Assembly: GCA_037043455.1 (NCBI GenBank)
Contig: JAWPHD010003281.1
Span: 1-64,000 of the forward strand
Length of the DNA stretch: 64,000 nt
Origin: Cyrtodaria siliqua
Lineage: Eukaryota; Mollusca; Bivalvia; Adapedonta; Hiatellidae
Reading direction: 5' to 3'
Program-made: the position numbers and the translations under genes
The notes under the pieces: model-generated
The model's database searches: none
Seen by the model: only the letters and a program-made list of their open reading frames with translations
What the model was told of the DNA's origin: nothing
In this document: positions 51,235-62,492 of the stretch, piece after piece
Position numbering within the stretch: the first letter of the stretch is position 1
Layout: the number at the start of each line of letters is the position of its first letter

Positions 51235-52268
51235 TCTTCAAATGTATACCAACCTTCCTACAGCCAGAGATATACATTAATGTATACCAACCTTCATACA
51301 GTCAGAGATATACATTAATGTATACAAACCTTCCTTCATCAAGAGATATACAGTAATGTATACGAACATTCCTACAGCCAGAGATATACATTAATGTATA
51401 ACGACCTTCATACAGCCAGAGATATAAATGAAGGTATACCGACCTTCCTACAGGCAGAGATATACATTAATGTATACCGACCTTCATACAGCCAGAGATA
51501 TACAGTAATGTATACGAACCTTCCTACAGCCAGAGATATACATGAAGGTATACCGATCTTCCTACAGGCAGAGATATACATTACTGTATACCAACCTTCA
51601 TAAAGCCAGAGATATACATTACTGTATACCAACCTTCATACAGCCAGAGATATACATGAAGGTATACCGACCTTCCTACAGGCAGAGATATACATTAATG
51701 TATACCGACCTTCATACAGCCAGAGATATACAGTAATGTAAACGAACCTTCCTACAGCCAGAGATATACATGAAGGTATACCGACCTTCCTACAGGCAGA
51801 GATATACATTACTGTATCCCAACCTTCATAAACCCAGAGATATACATTACTGTATACCAACCTTCATACAACCAGAGATATACATGAAGGTATACCGACC
51901 TTCCTACAGGCAGAGATATACATTAATGTATACCAACCTTCCTACAGCCAGAGATATACATTAATGTATACCAACCTTCCTACAGCCAGAGATATACATT
52001 AATGTATACCAACCTTCCTACAGGCAGAGATATACATTAATGTATACCAACCTTCCTACAGCCAGAGATATACATTAATGTATACCAACCTTCCTACAGC
52101 CAGAGATATACATTAATGTATACCAACCTTCATACAGCTAGAGATATACATTAATGTATACCAACCTTTCTACAGCCAGAGATATACATTAATGTATACC
52201 AACCTTCCTACAGCCAGAGATTTACATTAACGTATACCAACATTCCTACAGCCAGAGATCTACATTAA
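51235..52268 (+). repeat. 38-bp satellite array
   Basis: About 27 copies of a unit near ATGTATACCAACCTTCCTAC plus AGCCAGAGATATACATTA. Two unit types alternate in the middle (CCGACCTTCCTACAGGCAG and CAACCTTCATACAGCCAG), giving a higher-order repeat of 228 bp: 51,394-51,620 recurs at 51,622-51,850. The frames across it are artefacts. Confidence 0.88.
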
Positions 52269-52269
52269 T

Positions 52270-53785
52270 GGACTTTCAACTAAATAACTAAGCTTAATAT
52301 ATAGAGTGGAATACATGCTACCATATATAGTAACAGTAATCTGGGATTTTGACCCCGTGACCTGAACGCAATTCCAGCCTTTCAGAATCTGAGAGGAATG
52401 TAATGATAAGTTACCAAACTAAAGTAAATAAGCGAAAACTAGTTATCTGTGCTTGACACAAACATGTTATAGTGCAGTTTTCTTTTATGTTTTTGATGTA
52501 ATTGTATTCTGGACATGTTACTGACTTTTGGACATGCAGCTCATTATGCTTTTGATCCATTTCAAAAGAGAAATTAGGAAGGGTTTAACATTGCAAAGAG
52601 TCGAACAATGTTGAACTTTGTCCCAGTGTTAGTATACAACTTGATACACCTTTCTCAGAAAATATTTTACCCTCTACCCGCCCCACGACTTGAGTTGTCT
52701 CAATTTACTATGGAAGGAAATTGAGAATCATTTAGGCTAGTATCATGATTTTAACCTATAATGTTAAATAATGCATTTTTCATAATTCCATCAACATCAT
52801 TTATACAGCCTGTCTTTTGTTTGAAAAGTTAAATTTACAAAAATAAAAAAAGATTCATTTTCTGAATGCTATTAGTGTATTATTGCAACTTTTCCTAAAA
52901 TTTGAAATTAATTTTCTGATATGTTTTTTTCTCTTTTTTATGGAAGTTTTATATATGGCAAAATGTGAAATAGCATACTCAATAAAAAATAACAACAAAT
53001 CAAGCAACGTTTATTTAATGATTACATACTGAACGGTTATTGACATATTGCATATTTTATTTATGTCTCTCATGAACAAACTTAATAAAACCTAATCTGC
53101 CATTTTGTCTCTTGTTTTTTTGCTTTCTGCTTCCAAATTTCAGTATTTATTGACATCCACACTAACGTTTCCTCAACGTTGTGTGGCGGCTGCTATTAGT
53201 CGCCGCCACTACAAATCAGTAGGTTTGCCTGATGTCTGTAAACCTCATTGTGCCTGTGGGCATCATGCATGATTAGTGAATAACACTATACATTTTTTGA
53301 TCAAGGTGGTGTAACTATGAATTATGGACAGATTAAATAAAACGAAGTCTTCAATGGTATCCTGTATATTGGGTTTGTATATTTCTAAGTGGAGTTGGAA
53401 CATATTATTTAAGGCGAACGATACGCATTTATATCTATAACAAAACACCAAGAAACAAAAAAAAACGTTTTTAAATCAGGTATTTTTTTAGAAGAATGGT
53501 AACACACAATTGTATATAACCATCGAATGTATCTTGCGGGAAGAGAAATAATCTTCTGTTTTGCTCAAATAGGTCAGTTAAACAAATTATAATATATTAT
53601 AAAAATGAAATATAGGATAAAACATATGTCTATAATTAGAAATCTGAATGATGAACCGCTTGTAATTATGTCCCAAATAATGGAAATTGCCGAAGGACTT
53701 TCAAACTGTTTTTTTTAGTTTCCAATGCAAGTATAGTAGCAAGATTTAATTGGTTAAAGAACATAATTGGACCGATTCAGATTCT
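52270..53785. other. non-coding, one small hairpin
   Basis: No gene seen. Near 53,181 the sequence GTGGCGGC, an 11-base loop and GCCGCCAC forms a perfect 8-bp stem. Otherwise AT-rich sequence. Confidence 0.35.
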
Positions 53786-53787
53786 CA

Positions 53788-54228
53788 TTATTCAACACTT
53801 TCCACTCCGGTTTTGATGCTCACTTTTGATTCATCATCTTTTGTTAAGAAATTGACCCACGATACGATTATTATGCTCACTGGAATGGGATCCTGCATGT
53901 ACGACTGGAATAATTCTTCTACTAACGCAACATTTTCTTGACCGTAGGTCTGGTAGGCGATAATGAATTCTTGCTTAGAGAGTGATTCGTCCTTGTTTGT
54001 ATCAAAGATGTCCTTAAAGCCAATTTTCATATAGTTGGCTATCTGGTTATGAAATTTCTGCTGATTGCTTGAATATTTGGAATTTAAGCCCTTGACAAAT
54101 TTAGTACGGTCATGTCGGTATCTATGTCCAAAATGAATTTCGTCAATTTCGTCCACACTTTGTCAAATTGTGCGCGCACTTTCTTTGTTTTCTCAGCGTC
54201 AAAATGATGTAACTTGGGAAATGTGCCA
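53788..54228 (-). CDS. EF-hand calcium-binding protein, last exon
   Basis: The exon begins after a CTTGTCTTTCAG acceptor and first reads FPKLHHFDAEKTKKVRAQFD, then needs a frame change near 54,150 to join the long open frame (54,156-53,788, 122 residues). That frame has HFGHRYRHDRTKF, a decayed EF-hand, and DTNKDESLSKQEF, a good EF-hand loop. This layout resembles invertebrate sarcoplasmic calcium-binding proteins. The frame change suggests a pseudogene or a sequence error. It pairs in phase with the exon at 59,721-59,828. Confidence 0.6.
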
Positions 54229-54355
54229 CTGAAAGACAAGACAATAAACAAATACAATCATTAGAATTTCCATTGCAAGACATATTAACTTCTTATTGCT
54301 TACTAAACTCATGTACATGTATAAATGTAATCATAAATTACATTCTTAATGAAGT

Positions 54356-54563
54356 GGGGCGTCCGTGGCCGAGTGGTCAGAGTCTCTGACTTGAGATCAC
54401 TTGCCCCTCACAGCTGTAGGTTCGATCCCTCAGGGGCCTAGGAATCTTTATTTGAAGACGCTATCCAGCTGGCTCCCGTGATCGACAATTACCTTGAGGG
54501 GCATCTGGGGGTCTTCCTCCGCCAATGGAAGCTGGAAAGTCGTTGTTGGTGCGACTATAAAAT
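54356..54563 (+). mobile_element. tRNA-derived SINE of mollusc type
   Basis: A box TGGCCGAGTGG (54,366-54,376) and B box GGTTCGATCCC (54,419-54,429) mark a tRNA-like head. The body carries the core known from mollusc SINEs: GCATCTGGGGGTCTTCCTCC, AAGCTGGAAAGTCG and TTGGTGCGACTATAAA at the end. It lies in the intron of the EF-hand gene, opposite to its direction. Confidence 0.8.
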
Positions 54564-54674
54564 ACATTCAGTTCAACTGACTATATGGTAATTCAACATA
54601 TATGCTTAAGAAAGGGTCATAAGGACAACAGTGCCTTAAATATGGGTTACATTCGTACATTCCATATGTACGTG

Positions 54675-54677
<3 letters not shown>

Positions 54678-54712
<35 letters not shown>

Positions 54713-54716
54713 TGTG
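54678..54716 (+). repeat. (TG)n microsatellite
   Basis: About 17 TG units with two interruptions (TGTTTG). Confidence 0.9.
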
Positions 54717-54934
54717 TTTTACCTAGCTATATGTGGTACATGTACATGCATTTTATAGACGGTCCCAATACTTTAAAAGCGATCGTATGTGAGGCGATCG
54801 TGTCTATATCATGTATTTTGGGAAGTTTAATTTACTTATCAAAGTGTATGTATGTTAGCAGTTGTAATTTTGGGCTTTGTCGTATCCGCAGTTTTTGTAA
54901 AATAAAATCGGATATATTGTGTTCTTAGTGGTAG

Positions 54935-55330
54935 TCACGTTATCACTGGAGGGATCCGTACACCGGATCTTGGTCAAGACCCCGTTCACTAGTACGGAGT
55001 TTGGTCAGCCATGTTGTAGAAAACGTAAGGATAACAACAGCAAAGTTAGGTTAACCACGTTTTTCGCCTATTTTTGTTCATTTTATATGAATAATCAGTA
55101 TTGATATATGGTGCGGAAACATTTCCCCGTTCAAATATTACCGTACGTTATTGACATGTTACTTTAAATGCTACAATTCGGATCAAAGAAAAACAATTTC
55201 CGGTGCTGAAATTCGCCCAAAGTACCCTTCAGCAATAAATATCTCATTAATTTTCAAGTTAATGAAAATTTTGAATTGGCAGATTTATTTGTTTTTCCAA
55301 TATACGTGCATGTTCAAATGTTCAACTTCA
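54935..55330 (+). repeat. inverted repeat A, left copy
   Basis: Matches the reverse complement of about 56,735-57,135 at roughly 90 percent, e.g. ACACCGGATCTTGGTCAA, CAATTCGGATCAAAGAAAAA, CAATAAATATCTCATTAATT and TTTTCCAATATACGTGCATG. Non-coding. Confidence 0.8.
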
Positions 55331-55639
55331 TTCATCCGAAATTGACCGAGATATGAATCGAAACAACATTAATGTTTGTGTATGGGGTCTTGGGCACTTG
55401 TGTACGGAGTCCTGCAAATATTCTCTTTTTACTGTACGGAGTTTTGCTTCAAATATATTGTATGAAACTTTAATGGTACTTGCATTACATGTAATACATA
55501 AAACATTCATTGAATGTTTGTAAACAGTCAATGTAGTGTCATTAGAACTGAATCAACGTAGATTTCCTTGAACAGACAGGGGCGTACCTGGAGCATTTTG
55601 AAATGAGAAGCGTAGTTGCGAACCGAGCAGCAACGCTAC

Positions 55640-55905
55640 GAGTGCATTTATTTGGGGTACTTAAACGCAACTGGATCTGTATCTTTAGTTATTCATAGCT
55701 GAAAGGTTACATAGGAATCCAGAAAATATGCCCTACTCTAAGTATTGAAAATATTAATATAGCCCCTGCTACGATGAACTCTGTATAGTTTACACATAGA
55801 CAAAACCTAAAAAACAATGAAAGGGAAATTGCCCACATGCATACATAACATGTAGCTCTTGTTTGTGTTTATGCCCTTATAGTTACTACTCTGTAGTCGT
55901 CTTAT
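55640..55905 (+). repeat. inverted repeat B, left copy
   Basis: Matches the reverse complement of 58,475-58,735 almost exactly, from TTTGGGGTACTTAAACGCAA through GCATACATAACATGTAGCTC to ACTCTGTAGTCGTCTTA. A shorter third copy lies at 62,310-62,445. Confidence 0.85.
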
Positions 55906-56730
55906 ATAATATATACTTTGACAACCATTCGTCTGTCTGCCCGTTCGTAGGTCATAAAACATATTGAAATTCACTCTTTAAATACGTTTTGGAAAGGTAG
56001 ATCCATTGGAAGCATCTATCTAACTTTTTTGTGACAGGGTTCAGTGTCCTTTCTTAGAAAGAAATTGGACATAATTCTTCGAAAGAAAAATGAAAGAAAA
56101 TAAAAATGTTTATGCAATGTTCCAACATCATTAGTAGGTGAGGGGTGGTAAAATATCATATCATATTGTGCATACCAAATTCTACACATCGGGTTCTACA
56201 TATGGGGTTCTACACATGAAATTCATTTATTTACAACGCGACAAACAAACTAAGGAAGCTGCCATTATTATAAACTACACCCAATCATAGCGGTTACATT
56301 CCACTATATAATACAACACAACACATCAACATGATATATATATAATACTAATGGTGTTGTAAATGACAAACAAAAATATATGACGTTAACTGTGGTCACA
56401 ATGAGCTAAAATTGGACAACTGTATCAATTCTAACAGACAATAATATACGTCTGGACTTAGTTTGTAGTACATGTAGTTATTTGGAATAAGTACGGAGTC
56501 TTTCTCAAGAATTACCCCTTTTAAGTTTTAGTTTTCTGCATTCTTTCGTCTTAACAATACAAAATGATATATAGGAATGCCATATAGGACCTAAATAATG
56601 TCTACGAATTACTACAAATATAAGTAAATAACATCAGTGCAGAGCAGCGAAAACAATCTTTGCATTGCAAAACCCCGTACAGTACATGGACACAAATCAG
56701 CATCTTTTTATATGAATTAGTTACGCTGGG
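55906..56730. other. non-coding, nothing recognised
   Basis: No gene. A GTACGGAGT phrase recurs here (about 56,491) and near 54,994, 55,394 and 55,434, apparently part of the same repeat family as A. Confidence 0.35.
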
Positions 56731-56734
56731 CATT

Positions 56735-57135
56735 TTGAACATGCACGTATATTGGAAAAACAAATAAATCTGCCAATTCAAAATGTTCATTAACTTGAAA
56801 ATTAATGAGATATTTATTGCTGAAGTGTACTTGGGCGAATTCCAGCACCTGCAATTGTTTTTCTTTGATCCGAATTGTAGCATTTAAAGTAATATGTCAA
56901 CAATGTACGGTAATATTTGAAGGGGAAATGTTTCCGCAACATATAGCAATACTGATTATTCATATAAATGAACACAAATAGGAGAAACATGTGGTTAACC
57001 CACCTTTGCTGTTGTTATCCGCACGTTTTCTACAACATGGCTTACCAAAACTCCGTACTAGTGAACGGGGTTTTGACCAAGATCCGGTGTACGGATCCCT
57101 ACAGTGGTTATCGTAGACGGAACTCCCCAGTGACC
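56735..57135 (-). repeat. inverted repeat A, right copy
   Basis: Partner of 54,935-55,330. It lies inside the span bracketed by the B copies, so the two inverted pairs are interlocked. Confidence 0.8.
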
Positions 57136-57179
57136 GGTCGATATATTTAAAATGCGTCTTCGCAGAAATGTTGATGAGG

Positions 57180-57480
57180 TCAAAAGGGTTTCATTAATAA
57201 ATAGACACTTGACCTTGACTTCATGGCATTGACCTTGAAGTAAAGGTTATGATTAATTCGTTCGCTAAAACATTGATTTTAAAACGTTATGAAAAGCTTG
57301 TTGAGGATGTGAGGATACAATAAAGGTCAAGGTCATGACTTAGCTTTCTGCGTGAACATAGCTTGTGGACAAAACCCCTTCCAGTCCAGACCATTCGAGG
57401 TCAAAATATGAAATTGTGTAGGAAGCTTGTTGAAAAGGGGAGGAAATGTAACCTTCACTTTTAGGTCAAGATCAAGACTT
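57180..57480 (+). repeat. short relic of the AGGTCA array
   Basis: Contains TTGACCTTGACTTCATGG, AAAGGTCAAGGTCATGACTT and TTTAGGTCAAGATCAAGACT, and GAAGCTTGTTGA phrases, similar in style to 46.6-48.5 kb. 57,480-58,400 holds no supported gene. Confidence 0.5.
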
Positions 57481-58404
57481 AGTTTTCAATTGAAACAAAA
57501 CTTAATTACTAAATGGAACATATTCGCTATCCTCAAAATCATTATATGCTACTCAAAATGTGCTAGGCACCAACACATTTTTCGCCTTTCAACCGAAATA
57601 CCGTGCGAAACCGTATTTTGTAGGGTGAAATAAAAAGGACGGTAACGTTTGACGTTTGTCTGAAATCTAATCTTGTCGTGCCTTTAATGGTTTATTCTCT
57701 TGTTGCACTTGCTTCTGCCAAGTCATTGAGTAATTTCTTTGCGGCTTTCTAGGCTATTCTTCAAGGGCACCTTTGTATTTTAATTGTATTGCCAATTAAT
57801 GCTGCCTTGAAGGTTAGAGAATAGTTCATGGCGTGGATTTCTGTATTTACACTTTCGTCTCGTTTTATTGGGATGACAGTAGGGTAAGTGTGCGGTTTGG
57901 TTCACGCTAGAACCTGGTTTAAACCCCTATAAGCGTTTTTTGCCATTGATCGTTCCATTGCGATAGCCCTATTGTCAACCATGTTTGTGTTTGTGACGTC
58001 ATATGCCTTTATTCCTTATTAACATTGCCATTCATGTTTGTTGTTTTGCGTGTACTCTTTTTTACAATGTGAAAGGCGCATTTTCTGTTCGACTTTTATA
58101 CTTATTTTTATGATGTTGGAAAAACTAGCCACCGTCGATTGACGAAGTGAAGTATTGGTTCTTAGCAAACTTTGAACAGTACAAATTTAACACCATTCAT
58201 TCAAAAGCGTTGTTAGCAAGAATAAGGTTTAGTTTTTTCAGATCCGACAACTAATAGCCCTCCGTATTTTGACTGGCAACGTTTCCATATACGAAAAACG
58301 AAATTTCGAGAGACAATTAAAAGAAAACACGGTAAATAGAGTAACATTAGCAGTTAATCTCAAAACAAACACGCGGTCGGTGTGATTTGTGTATCTTCAG
58401 TGAG

Positions 58405-58735
58405 TCTTATGTAGGTACGTAAATGCAGCAGTCATGTTTGAATGCATTGTGTAATGGCACCAGGAACCTCGACCTAAGACGACTACAGAGTAGTAACTAT
58501 AAGGGCATAAACACAAACAAGAGCTACATGTTATGTATGCATGTGGGCAATTTCCCTTTCATTGTATTTTAGGTTTTGTCTATGTGTAAACTATACAGAG
58601 TTCATCGTAGCAGGGGCTATATTAATATTTTCAATACTTAGAGTAGGCATATTTTCTGGATTCCTATGTAACCTTTCAGCTATGAATAACTAAAGATACA
58701 GATCCAGTTGCGTTTAAGTACCCCAAATAAATGCA
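58405..58735 (-). repeat. inverted repeat B, right copy
   Basis: Partner of 55,640-55,905, extended on its left by GTCATGTTTGAATGCATTGT and GTAATGGCACCAGGAACCTC, which are shared only with the third copy at 62,310-62,445. Confidence 0.85.
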
Positions 58736-59699
58736 AAACGAATGCAGAACGAACGCTGAACGAACGGAAAACGAGCGCAAAATCAACACAGAACGAACGC
58801 AGAATGAACGTTGCACGATCTATATTTTAAAAATGCATTACGTTCGTTGCGTTCGTTTCGTTCGTTTTCTGCTTTCAACGTTTTAAATATGAACGATGAA
58901 TGCATTTTTTAAAACGCTAAACGCTAAAAATGAACGGAATGCATTTTTCAAAACGCTAAAGCTGAAAATGAACGGAACGAACGCAACGAACGCAAAGAAA
59001 CGGACGATATGACCGCAAATGAATTTCGATATTTCGGATAACTTTCAATATTATCCTTTTGAGTTGATAAAGTCTCGATTGAAACAAAGTGCGTTTTTTC
59101 AGTATTTTATAATAAATAAATACAATGTGTAATCGGTGTGTTTTAAGCCCGATTACTCACTCATTTTTCACTGATTTAAAATGGAAAAAAAATATTTATT
59201 TTGTAGCGCAAACTTTATAAACTAAAATAATGTTGATAAAAACAGCCGGCATATTTTTGTATAGTGTCAAGCATGTTACAATTTTGATGAAAGTAACATA
59301 AACCCGGAAGAAAATAGAATAATCATCAATGTGCACCACCAAATAATGTCAACAAAAGGATCCATTCTTCAATATGATCACATAAACATTAATCGCCTAC
59401 TCGTGGTAAAAATTGCATGACTGGATGTCATGCGTAATTTAATCGTGAGAGATGTTGCGATTTGTAAAGGTTGAACGAACGAAAGCAAATGTATTTTCTC
59501 CGTCTGTGCATTTAAATGCAAACATGTTGAGTGCGTTCCTTGCATTTAAATGGACGCATAGGTTCATTTACAAACTCTGTATGCATTCAAATAGGCAAAT
59601 GATTTGCATTTTAAAAAATTCATTCATAAAAATGTAAAGCAAACGGAATGCAAACGGAGAGAAACACAAACCGAATGCACTTTTGGGGTACTTGAACGC
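58709..59699. mobile_element. about 1-kb MITE with CGAACG-rich ends
   Basis: Left end CGTTTAAGTACCCCAAATAA and right end ACTTTTGGGGTACTTGAACG are inverted copies. CAGTTG stands on both sides and may be a 6-bp target duplication. Inside each end are runs of AACGAACGCAGAACGAACG-type units. The frame at 59,452-59,637 is not supported. It lies just downstream of an EF-hand exon. Confidence 0.65.
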
Positions 59700-59720
59700 A
59701 GTTGAGTCTTTAACATATAC

Positions 59721-59828
59721 CTTGTCTTCTCTTTATCAGCTAATGATATTATTCCATCGTGGTTCACGTCCAGGATCATGAACCAGGTCTTCCAATTTGA
59801 TATCAGATATTCGTTCGCCACTTCGGTG
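59721..59828 (-). CDS. EF-hand calcium-binding protein, internal exon
   Basis: 108 bp between a TTGTATTTTAG acceptor and an AAG/GTATATG donor on the minus strand. It encodes EVANEYLISNWKTWFMILDV and DVNHDGIISLADKEKT, an EF-hand loop with D, N, D, G and D at ligand positions. Its open phase fits the exon at 53,788-54,228, giving an intron of about 5.5 kb full of repeats. Earlier exons would lie at higher coordinates; I could not find them. Confidence 0.65.
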
Positions 59829-59829
59829 C

Positions 59830-60385
59830 TAAAATACAAATAAAGTTAGATTGAAGGATAAAGGAATTCGATAAAGCAACAGACAATTTACCAGTAAACA
59901 AGATGTATCATGAGACACATGCACATATACCGTCTTATATACCGTAGAATACACATCTTCGCTCCTCAGACTAGTGTACTCTGCCTATTGTCGTAGCACG
60001 AAGGAATAATATTGGCAAAGACTTTAATCTATTAAAATGCATGTTGTGTTTGTATGTTGTTCACAGTTGATTTGCTTTATTCCCCATTCATTGATATGAA
60101 TATTACGTTCGGACTATATGGCATAGCAAACTATTGTTCTTTAATGCTTTACAACTTAATACTCTAAACCGGTTTTCGCCTTTACAAGCCAGAGATTTAT
60201 AAACATAAAACATAAACGTACATCAATACTCTTGTGAAAAAATAAACACAACCAAAATAAATTAAAATATTAGTGCACCTCTAAAGACGCCCATCAAACG
60301 AAGTCTATAAAATACTACAAAACTGCGTCTTGTATATATATATAATGTTCATTCTATTTGTGCTTAAAATATAAAGGTACTGTCA
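59830..60385. other. non-coding, presumably intron
   Basis: Nothing recognised between the EF-hand exon and the TTC array. Confidence 0.35.
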
Positions 60386-60391
60386 TCCAAA

Positions 60392-61060
60392 TTTCTTCTT
60401 CTTCTTGTTCTTGTTCTTGTTCTTCTTCTTCTTCTTCTTCTTCTTCTTCTTCTTCTTCTTCTTCTTCTTCTTCTTCTTCTTCTTCTTCTTCTTCTTCTTC
60501 TTCTTCTTCTTCTTCTTCTTCTTCTTCTTCTCCTCCTCCTTCTTCATTGACCAGTCTTCTTCTTCTTCTTCTTCTTCTTCTTCTTCTTCTTCTTCTTCTT
60601 CTTCTTCTTCTTCTTCTTCTTCTTCTTCTTCTTCTTCTTCTTCTTCTTCTTCTTCTTCTTCTTCTTCTTCTTCTTCTTCTTCTTCTTCTTCTTCTCCTCC
60701 TCCTCCTTCTTCATTGACCAGTCTTCTTCTTCTTCTTCTTCTTCTTCTTCTTCTTCTTCTTCTTCTTCTTCTTCTTCTTCTTCTTCTTCTTCTTCTTCTT
60801 CTTCTTTTTCTTCTTCTTCTTCTTCTTCTTCTTCTTCTTCGTCTTCTTCTTCTTCAATGACTAATATTCCTCCTCTTATTCTTCTAATTCTTCTTCGTCT
60901 TTTTTTTCTTGTTTTACGTCTTCTTCATTGACTAGTCTTCCTCCTCTTCTTCTTTTTCTCCATTGACTAGTCTTCCTCCTCTTATTCTTCCCTTCTTCTT
61001 CTACTTCTTCTTTGTCATTGTCTAGTCTTCTTCTTCTTTTTCGCCTTCTTTATTGACTAG
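60392..61060 (+). repeat. (TTC)n array with recurring CATTGACCAGTC spacer
   Basis: Long pure TTC tracts of roughly 120, 140 and 110 bp, separated by CTCCTCCTTCTTCATTGACC plus AGTC, then degenerate units with TCATTGACTAGTCTTCCTCC to 61,060. The spacer recurs at least five times, so the whole is a higher-order repeat. One strand is pure pyrimidine for long stretches. The poly-Ser, poly-Leu and poly-Phe frames are artefacts. Confidence 0.92.
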
Positions 61061-62305
61061 GGATCTGTTGATGAGCCTTAGTGCAACATGCGGTGGTTAT
61101 TTAGATTTAATACAATATACTGTATTATATTAATTTGAAATGCCATAATTGTTTATCAAATGTTTATTTACGACAATAATATTTAAGTGTTGAATCATTT
61201 AGGTATGGCACTGTCATAAGTTACATTAACATACGGCCGAACATTAGTTTCCCAGACGGTCCGTGTTATTATTCTGTGAACACTTTTGAGAAATGAAAGG
61301 AAAATGGCAGGTGTTCGGGACAATTAAACTATATGTATATACCTTATCTTTAAAACATATAATTATAACATGCTGGCGTCATTAGTAGCAGTGGAATAAA
61401 ACGTGATTCTTCCTTTGTTATTCTAACCCGTTTATATGACAGGTGTTTATAAACAACAGGTAAAAGATTAAAATTGATGTACATTGGAAGGAATGTTGTC
61501 TTTTTTTTTGTTTTATTTTGTGTTCAATAGAAGACAAGAAGATGGTACTCTTTAATATGTATCATACATATATTTGTATTTCGTCTCTTGCTCCCATATA
61601 TAAACTCAACACACGGTAACTATGAAGTCAGATCTCCTTCATTTTTATATTTTATCTCAGGAAATTATACACCACTGAACCAGGATTCAGGCCACAGTTA
61701 TATCTAGGCTTGACTTTGCAAAACTAAATATATAAGAGCCGAAATACTTTGATAATGTTATATATCAATGTCAAACATGACCACAGTCAACCAAATACAC
61801 GCACAGCAATAAGCAATGATTACAGAGAAGAATAAACGGCAAGGTATGATATCACACACCTCTAAAAGGCTTGACAATAGAGCTACCGCATTGGAACACT
61901 TTCTTGTCGCTAATATGCACTCCTAATGTTTTATATAGAGGGTGTATTAAGTGTCACATGAAAATATTACAACTTTAAAGGTGTCTTAATAATACATGTA
62001 GTTCTTAAAACACTTTAAACCAACTCTGGATAAACATTCTTGTTCGTTGTTCGTTCTTGCTTATATTGTAAATATATCATTAATATTTATTTTTTTACAG
62101 AATTAATACCTTTGTTTCTTTGCCGATTTTCAAAAGTATGGTTTCCATTTTAAGATTCCATTTCCCAGATATATAACTGACTTAGGCACTATGCAAATAG
62201 TGTAAAATGCCGAACTGTTCTTTTCCCAAACAATAATCTTCAACTATTGCTTCGAGTAATACGTCAACACTTCCATAATGACCAACGTTTCACGAAAATA
62301 AACGA
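61061..62305. other. non-coding; one interspersed repeat relic
   Basis: Near 61,872 TTGACAATAGAGCTACCGCA matches the insert found in the pX-like gene of element 2. No gene seen. Confidence 0.4.
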
Positions 62306-62309
62306 ACCG

Positions 62310-62445
62310 ACACATTATGCATACATAACATGTAGCTCTTGTTTGTGTTTATGCCCTTATAGTTACTACTCTGTAGTCGTCTTAGGTCGAGGTTCCTGGT
62401 GCCATTACACAATGCATTCAAACATGACTGCTGCATTTACGGCAT
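62310..62445 (+). repeat. third copy of repeat B
   Basis: GCATACATAACATGTAGCTC, then TATGCCCTTATAGTTACTAC and GAGGTTCCTGGTGCCATTAC, ending near TGACTGCTGCATTTAC. Almost identical to the reverse complement of 58,415-58,540, about 4 kb away. Confidence 0.85.
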
Positions 62446-62492
62446 CATAACAACATTCAAAGTCGTCATTCAAAAACGCGAATACAGAGCAG

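Noticed and set aside
51235..52268. CRISPR-like regular array
   Set aside because: Eukaryotic context, and the whole 38-bp unit repeats without unique spacers; it is a satellite.
54356..54440. Functional tRNA gene
   Set aside because: Good A and B boxes, but the sequence continues into a SINE body and the cloverleaf ends do not pair as in a real tRNA.
60358..60860. Long poly-Ser, poly-Phe and poly-Leu open frames
   Set aside because: They are translations of the TTC array in three frames; no unique sequence.
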